Assembly (NCBI GenBank): GCA_029071345.1
Contig: JAIEAO010000080.1
Location: forward strand, 1 to 55,778
DNA: 55,778 nt
Reading direction: 5' to 3'
DNA from: Muribaculaceae bacterium
GTDB taxonomy: Bacteria; Bacteroidota; Bacteroidia; Bacteroidales; Muribaculaceae
The translations under genes and the position numbers were made by a program. This document shows, piece by piece, positions 50,176 to 55,778 of this stretch. Below the pieces are notes generated by a model. That model searched no databases, had not been told where the DNA came from, and worked only from the letters and a program-made list of their open reading frames with translations. Position 1 is the first letter of the stretch, and each line of letters begins with the position of its first letter.

Positions 50176-50212
50176 TAGGCCCGAACACAGTATGATCTGC
50201 GTTCGGGCCTTG
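50176..50212. terminator. Hairpin terminator
   Basis: AGGCCCGAACACAG...CTGCGTTCGGGCCTT. Confidence 0.8.
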
Positions 50213-50250
50213 CTTATGGTAAGTTTATTAATTTTATCGGATAGCAGCAA

Positions 50251-52455
50251 TTAGTAAACGATTTTATCGCTCTTGCCGCCCGCTTTGCGGATGAGGATTT
50301 GTCCGGCTGCGGGATTCGTAACTTTTATGCCCTGAAGATTGACGTATTCCACTTCACCCTCATCACCGTTTATGATTGTCACGCCACTTTCACCTTGCTG
50401 GCGTACTGTCAGCGTGAGAGTTGTGGCCCCGTCTGTGAGATAAATATTGCCTTCGCGCACATCTGTGGTCGACGGTTTTTTATCGTATGCTACTTTAATG
50501 GTATCGACAGTCAGGCCATTGGGTTCGCTTGTTACTCTCAACCAGTCAGAATCGCTTACCGGTGTTTCGTAACCCATGTATGAGAAAATCTCAAATTGGG
50601 TCTCACCCTGGTCTGCGCCTACTTCTACCAATCCTTCACTCGGATTTAGAGTAGACATTACGGAGTGAGCGATTTCGGGGTAGATCATAAATGAAGTATG
50701 ATTCTTTCCTGCGGGGAAGTAATCGGCAACTTCCATCCATTCACCATCCTTAAGCATCATGGCTGTACCTCCCTCTGCGCGGAAATCGGCCATACCGAAG
50801 CTGACACGTGTTCCCTCTTTATATGTAGGGATGCCATCAACCACGATGAAGAATTCATCTGATACGAAGGGGGCTTCGGTGAAGGGAAATGAGGTGCCGA
50901 CAGCCTGACCACCTGAAGGAGTATCAAGCTCGAATACCTGCCACCACCATGAGTCAAGGCATTTGTCGGGCTTGCCATCTTTTGAGGTGTAGAGATGAAC
51001 CCCTACGTTGGTAATCTGATCCACCAGTTCTTCAGCCTGGGCCTCATTAAAGAAAACGTAAGCTCCGAAGATTCTCACGGGTACTGACGGAGCTGAAAAA
51101 CGCTCTGCGTAGGCGGTGATTCTGCGGGTGTTTGAGCCGGGGAATACTCCCCAATCTTCCATATCAAACACAGTGGAGCGGTCGGAGGGGAGGAGGTTAT
51201 TTATAGTGCCGGAATATTCTGCGGTCACTTCACATTCAGCCTGCGATAAACCAAGCTCATTCTGTGCAAACATGACCACGTTATGGTCATGGAGATAAGC
51301 ATAGCTCACTGTCGGGTTCGGCTCAGTAGAGGTGAATATCTCCGTTGGTTCGGTTAATACTCCGCTGAATCCCCATGTGTATTCGGTGGGGAATCCTGTG
51401 GAGGCATCCTTAAATGTGACAGGAGCAAGGGGAGCCACAAGGTACTTGCGATTGCTGCTGAGTCGGAATGTCGCGGGAGGAAGAATCTTCGCCACAGGGG
51501 CGGTGCCGGTCACAGTCACGAAATCTTTGCGGGTCTTCGTCGATACGTTCCCTTCCGCATCCTTGACAGTCAGTGAGATGTCGTAAGAGCCCCCTTTGGT
51601 GTAATATACGGAGGGATTGGCTTCTGAGGAAGTCTCGGGAACACCGCCGGGGAAGTTCCATGACCATTCAGTCGGAGTGCCGGATGTGAGATCAAGCAGG
51701 GTTATGATATCTCCTGTCATTACAGCTACCGACTCCACAGCCTTTCGGCCTGAGATGACGAAGTCGTCAATGGTGAAATCTCCCATATATCCGCCGGTGT
51801 TGAAATTGTCGGAGCTGCCGGGACCGTATGTAAAGCGGAATTTCACATTTTTTCCGATGTATGAATCCAGTTTCAGCTCAACGTGTCTCCACTGCCAGGG
51901 TTTCTCTCCTTCACCATCTTTTGAGTTCCAAAGCTCTTCGGAAGTCTCAAAGTCATCGGTTGAGATCTTCAGCGAGAGACGGCATGCATCATCATAGTTA
52001 AGTGAGTAGCCGATATAAAAAGACAGGGAACCGTTGGCCGGAATCTCCATCGCGGGAGATGTAATGGATGAGGTCTCACGTTTAAATACCTGATAAGGTC
52101 CCTCCACAAACAAGGATGCCTGTGTCTCGGGATTAATCTGCCCGAACTTATGGGTATCACTCAAGGCGGATTCTTTTTTTATCGACCATGTTACGTTGGT
52201 AGTCGGGTCAGTGGTCCATCCCTGGAAGTCGGTGTCAAAACCGAAAGTCACCACGGGGGCGAGTGCATCCGACCCATCTGTGGTAAAGTCCGCATTCAAT
52301 ATGCCACCCTCTGATTGAAATGACGGAAGTGAGCAACGCCCTATCTGCGCGGCCTCCGGACGAACAGCCTTGCGCGACAGGGAATGGTTGGGAAAATCAG
52401 TTGCCCCCGCTGTGAAAGCGGAAAGGGCAACCAATGATAATACTGTAAATTTCAT
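50251..52455 (-). CDS. Secreted PKD/choice-of-anchor J-like protein with T9SS-like C-terminus
   Basis: Signal peptide; WSWNFPGGVPETSSEANPSVYYTKGGSYDISLTVKDAEGN (PKD); C-terminal VEYVNLQGIKVTNPAAGQILIRKAGGKSDKIVY. Confidence 0.75.
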   Translation of the reverse strand: MKFTVLSLVALSAFTAGATDFPNHSLSRKAVRPEAAQIGRCSLPSFQSEGGILNADFTTDGSDALAPVVTFGFDTDFQGWTTDPTTNVTWSIKKESALSDTHKFGQINPETQASLFVEGPYQVFKRETSSITSPAMEIPANGSLSFYIGYSLNYDDACRLSLKISTDDFETSEELWNSKDGEGEKPWQWRHVELKLDSYIGKNVKFRFTYGPGSSDNFNTGGYMGDFTIDDFVISGRKAVESVAVMTGDIITLLDLTSGTPTEWSWNFPGGVPETSSEANPSVYYTKGGSYDISLTVKDAEGNVSTKTRKDFVTVTGTAPVAKILPPATFRLSSNRKYLVAPLAPVTFKDASTGFPTEYTWGFSGVLTEPTEIFTSTEPNPTVSYAYLHDHNVVMFAQNELGLSQAECEVTAEYSGTINNLLPSDRSTVFDMEDWGVFPGSNTRRITAYAERFSAPSVPVRIFGAYVFFNEAQAEELVDQITNVGVHLYTSKDGKPDKCLDSWWWQVFELDTPSGGQAVGTSFPFTEAPFVSDEFFIVVDGIPTYKEGTRVSFGMADFRAEGGTAMMLKDGEWMEVADYFPAGKNHTSFMIYPEIAHSVMSTLNPSEGLVEVGADQGETQFEIFSYMGYETPVSDSDWLRVTSEPNGLTVDTIKVAYDKKPSTTDVREGNIYLTDGATTLTLTVRQQGESGVTIINGDEGEVEYVNLQGIKVTNPAAGQILIRKAGGKSDKIVY

Positions 52456-52467
52456 GTGTGTTATGGT

Positions 52468-55413
52468 TTATTTCTTAACAAATTTCAGAATGGCTTTCTC
52501 ACCGGTAAGAGACTGGAAAGACGCAATGTAAATTCCGGACTGTAGAGATTTTACAGATACGGAAGATGAAACGCTTCCAATCTTCATCACTTCACTTCCG
52601 GCGGCGGTATGGATCGTTATCGAACCTTCGGCATCAACCTCAATCTCTTGGGTATCGGTTGAATAAGTCAGCCGTTTTGTATCGGCTGTGATCGTATCAA
52701 CGCTTGTTTCATAAACTTGTTGAATATCCGACTGAAGCAATGAGCAGGTCCATTGATTATCGGTCACAACCTTATATCCGATGTAATATACTCCGGTTAT
52801 GGGAATGTCAAACATGGTGGAAACCGTAGAGGGATAACTAACGGATGACACGTGATAATCAGTAATCTTTGTAGCATTGTCGAGATCGTCAATATCCTTG
52901 ATAAGGTAAATCTCCAGATCCTCGGAATAGCGGGCACTATAGCAGGTTGCTTTATAGTCTACTTGAGCTGTACCTTGAATCGCCTTGAAGGGAGGAGTTA
53001 TTGCCCATGCGCCGGCATCTACGAATGATGCCTGAAGTGAAGCAGGTTTTGAGCCCGAAGCGGCACTATATTTCCAGTTCTTGGCGGGATTTTTTGGATT
53101 GACAAATGTCCATATCTGAGCAAAGTCGGCGTTATCGAAATCGGGAGTATAGGGAAGTGAGAGAGCTCCTCCGAACACTACTGCGTCAGCAAATGTTTCC
53201 GTGCTGCTGTTGTTATCAAAACAAGCGGTCACGCCGTAGGTGTATGGAGCAAGCGGAAGGTCTTCCTCAACATCAATATATGGAGATGCCTTTACATCAG
53301 TTGCAATTTCTTCGCCATTTCTGCTGACATAATAAGTTAATTTGTCATAATTTACATATCCGCCATGTACACTCTCGTCGACAGCATCGAAAGCGATGCT
53401 CCTTGAGCCATTTTCATTGAGAGTGACAGAAACAGCGGAGGGAGCTTTCGGAGTATCAACACCGACCCAACCAGTCGTCACCTCCGCTGACTCGCCTGCT
53501 TCAATGCCTAAGAGAGGAGTAACAGTATATGTGTAATACCCGGCATCTTTAATCTCGGCATCAGTGTATTCCACCTCTTCACCGACGTTCAGGTCGGTAA
53601 GTGTATGGATGAGCTCGTTGTTACGACGTATCTCAATCGCGGAAATGGAAGTCAGCTCCAATCCAGTGTTGGAGATTGTGGGATTTTTCCATTTCAGTGT
53701 GGCTCCGAGTTCTCCATCCGGCAGAGCTGTGGCTGTAAGATTCTCCACCGGGAGAGGAGCTGCCGCGATTGACTCGATTTTGAGATTATCGATGTAAATA
53801 TCGTTAGAACCTGCGACATTACCGTTTATGCGGAAGGCAATGTAATAATCAGCATCATCCTTCACGGAGAATTTAATCTCTTTCGAAGCAGTAATGGTGT
53901 TACTGATTTCCTCACTGAATAATTCCACATTTAATTTGTCGGCCATCGGTTCTTCGCCCATCACAATTGATAAGGGCTTGGAATCTTTGTTGACATAAGC
54001 AGTGAACGATATATTGTAAGCCTTACCCGCCTCAAGATGGAATGGAGGCATGACAGCATAAACGTCGACAGCCGAACCTGCTCCCCAATAATTCAGTTTG
54101 GAGGAGGATATACCCCAGTTGCGGCTTCCGTTACCATTATTGAGGAGAGTCCAGAGGGCAATTGAATCCGTATTGTCAAATGAATTTGTGTAGGGGAGTG
54201 CCATTGTTCCCCCGGTGGTAATCGTATTCGACTTCGCCCCGGTGAAAAGCGATGTACCCTCGGCCACGGTCATGACTTCATATTGGTAAGCATCAAGACC
54301 GGGCACAATGTCGACATAAGGAAGTTCGCCCATCCATTTCTCTTCGAGAGTGACAGTCTCTTTGGTGGCTGTGGCAGTGCGTCTGATTCGATAGCCCACA
54401 TCTGTCAAATCCACATAACCGCCGTTTTTGCCAACAGGAAGATCAAAGGAGAGATAAACCTTTTTATCATCCTCCGGGTCAGCGGAGGCTACGACGTTCG
54501 TAACGTTGCCGGGAGTGTCGGGGCCGATCCACCCTGACTGAACCTTTATGGATGAAGAGGTCGAAGCACCGTTATTATTAAACGGTACGACCATATAATA
54601 ATATGTGCCCGGAGCGGGGAGCGTGTTATCGGTCCAATGCGCTTCGCTTCCGGGAGTGAAATCACCTTCGTAAGTGCCTACAAGGTATGTATCCGTTGCC
54701 GACAGTGAATATGAGGAAGTGGCGCGATATATTCTCGCGCCTGTGATGGCGTCAAGAGTTCCTCCCTTATCGGTCAACTCGGGCCAGACCCATGAGAGGT
54801 TAGCTTCCATCGCTCCTTTCTCACCGGCTTCGACAGTAAGATTTGTCACGGCTCCCGGGTGAGTCAAAACGGCACTGATCTCGATTTTCGTCACAAGACA
54901 GTCGCCATTATAGCTTTTGGAATAGAGATGAAGACCGATGTAATATCCGCCATTCTCAGCCGGAGTGAAATCGCCAGCAAACTCAATAGGGTAGGCCGTT
55001 TTTGTCAGGCTCTCATTTTTTATGAGCAGATTGGGAGTGAGAGCGGCAGGATCGGTGGAAGTAGCGTAATGCAGACTGATCTGCTGCTTGTCGGATGTAA
55101 AAGTTGATAAACTCTGCACCCACGCCGAGACGTGATAGGTGGTTCCGGCTTTAAGCTCAACTTGTGGTGAAATCAGCCAATCATCTGCGGATTGTTTTCT
55201 ATTCTCAACGTAAAGTGCACCTTGATTGGATGCGGAATAGTGCCATTGATTGTCGCCGCCGTCTTCATTGACATCTATAGAAGTCCATGAGTCGAAAGCC
55301 TCCTGCGAATCGATGGCGAAAGTACATGGCGGCACGTTTTGATCCGCAGCGAAACCCTGCACACCCATTGCCAGTGCGATTGAGATAGAAAAATACAATT
55401 TTTTCATAGGCAA
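52468..55413 (-). CDS. Large secreted choice-of-anchor J/fibronectin III-like repeat protein with T9SS-type sorting domain
   Basis: Signal peptide; repeated blocks MALPYTNSFDNTDSIALWTLLNN... and LSLPYTPDFDNADFAQIWTFVNP...; FnIII-like segments; C-terminal VKSLQSGIYIASFQSLTGEKAILKFVKK. Confidence 0.8.
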   Translation of the reverse strand: MPMKKLYFSISIALAMGVQGFAADQNVPPCTFAIDSQEAFDSWTSIDVNEDGGDNQWHYSASNQGALYVENRKQSADDWLISPQVELKAGTTYHVSAWVQSLSTFTSDKQQISLHYATSTDPAALTPNLLIKNESLTKTAYPIEFAGDFTPAENGGYYIGLHLYSKSYNGDCLVTKIEISAVLTHPGAVTNLTVEAGEKGAMEANLSWVWPELTDKGGTLDAITGARIYRATSSYSLSATDTYLVGTYEGDFTPGSEAHWTDNTLPAPGTYYYMVVPFNNNGASTSSSIKVQSGWIGPDTPGNVTNVVASADPEDDKKVYLSFDLPVGKNGGYVDLTDVGYRIRRTATATKETVTLEEKWMGELPYVDIVPGLDAYQYEVMTVAEGTSLFTGAKSNTITTGGTMALPYTNSFDNTDSIALWTLLNNGNGSRNWGISSSKLNYWGAGSAVDVYAVMPPFHLEAGKAYNISFTAYVNKDSKPLSIVMGEEPMADKLNVELFSEEISNTITASKEIKFSVKDDADYYIAFRINGNVAGSNDIYIDNLKIESIAAAPLPVENLTATALPDGELGATLKWKNPTISNTGLELTSISAIEIRRNNELIHTLTDLNVGEEVEYTDAEIKDAGYYTYTVTPLLGIEAGESAEVTTGWVGVDTPKAPSAVSVTLNENGSRSIAFDAVDESVHGGYVNYDKLTYYVSRNGEEIATDVKASPYIDVEEDLPLAPYTYGVTACFDNNSSTETFADAVVFGGALSLPYTPDFDNADFAQIWTFVNPKNPAKNWKYSAASGSKPASLQASFVDAGAWAITPPFKAIQGTAQVDYKATCYSARYSEDLEIYLIKDIDDLDNATKITDYHVSSVSYPSTVSTMFDIPITGVYYIGYKVVTDNQWTCSLLQSDIQQVYETSVDTITADTKRLTYSTDTQEIEVDAEGSITIHTAAGSEVMKIGSVSSSVSVKSLQSGIYIASFQSLTGEKAILKFVKK

Positions 55414-55585
55414 TTATGTTAAGTTATATCCAAAGTATTCGTAAAATTATGCAAAGATAACATAATTTAATGATATCTCTATAATATTAATATTTTTCAC
55501 GAATAATTGCGCATTTTTAAGAAAAATGAAACAATGTATTATTACAAATTATGGGTATAATGGTGTAAGGTTTTGCCAATATTAA

Positions 55586-55615
55586 ATGGGTGTTTTTCTC
55601 GTGAAAAACACCCAT
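55586..55615. terminator. Hairpin ATGGGTGTTTTT-ctcgtg-AAAAACACCCAT
   Basis: Perfect 12-bp arms between two minus-strand genes. Confidence 0.7.
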
Positions 55616-55642
55616 TGTGACCTTGATTATTATTTTAGTGTA

Positions 55643-55778
55643 TCAGCCGAATTTTGATATTTTGCGGAGCTGAGGCTCGTTGATGATCTTGATGCGGCGA
55701 CCGTCAACGAGGATCAGTTTTTCATTGACGAATGAGGTCAATGTGCGGATTGCGTTGGAGGTGGTCATGTTTGAGAGA
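55643..55778 (-). CDS. Crp/Fnr-like transcriptional regulator, C-terminal fragment (runs off the window)
   Basis: Minus-strand translation ...LSNMTTSNAIRTLTSFVNEKLILVDGRRIKIINEPQLRKISKFG*. Confidence 0.7.
   Translation of the reverse strand, partial: LSNMTTSNAIRTLTSFVNEKLILVDGRRIKIINEPQLRKISKFG

Overview
Bacteroidales-type chromosomal segment (probably Muribaculaceae-like, judged from gene content, TAnnTTTG promoters and fused lpxC/fabZ). It is mostly conserved core genes: phosphoglucomutase, yicC-gmk-nadD-DUF5063-M18 peptidase, tig-clpP-clpX, recQ, a run of three parvulin-type PPIases followed by an OstA-like protein and mutL, dnaK, a serine palmitoyltransferase-like gene, an mce-mmdA-oadG-biotin carrier-oadB sodium-pumping decarboxylase operon, lpxD-lpxC/fabZ-lpxA, an MFS transporter and two secreted adhesin-like proteins. 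The most unusual part is an AT-rich insert between mutL and an ECF sigma factor (about 26.15-30.95 kb). It holds a degraded small-gene pair, a long structured non-coding RNA or leader with nested long-range stems and a terminator, and a four-gene cassette: polytopic membrane protein, UbiA-like phosphoribosyl-polyprenyl synthase, HAD-IB phosphatase and acyltransferase. I interpret it, by inference only, as a possible RNA-controlled polyprenyl-phospho-pentose glycan modification locus. Other noncoding signals are two members of a palindromic repeat family, a composite three-hairpin repeat, a structured intergenic region upstream of a small orphan gene, and a perfect 14-bp inverted repeat before clpP. 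No rRNA, tRNA, CRISPR array or intact transposase was seen. All calls come from reading the sequence; no database searches or folding programs were run.
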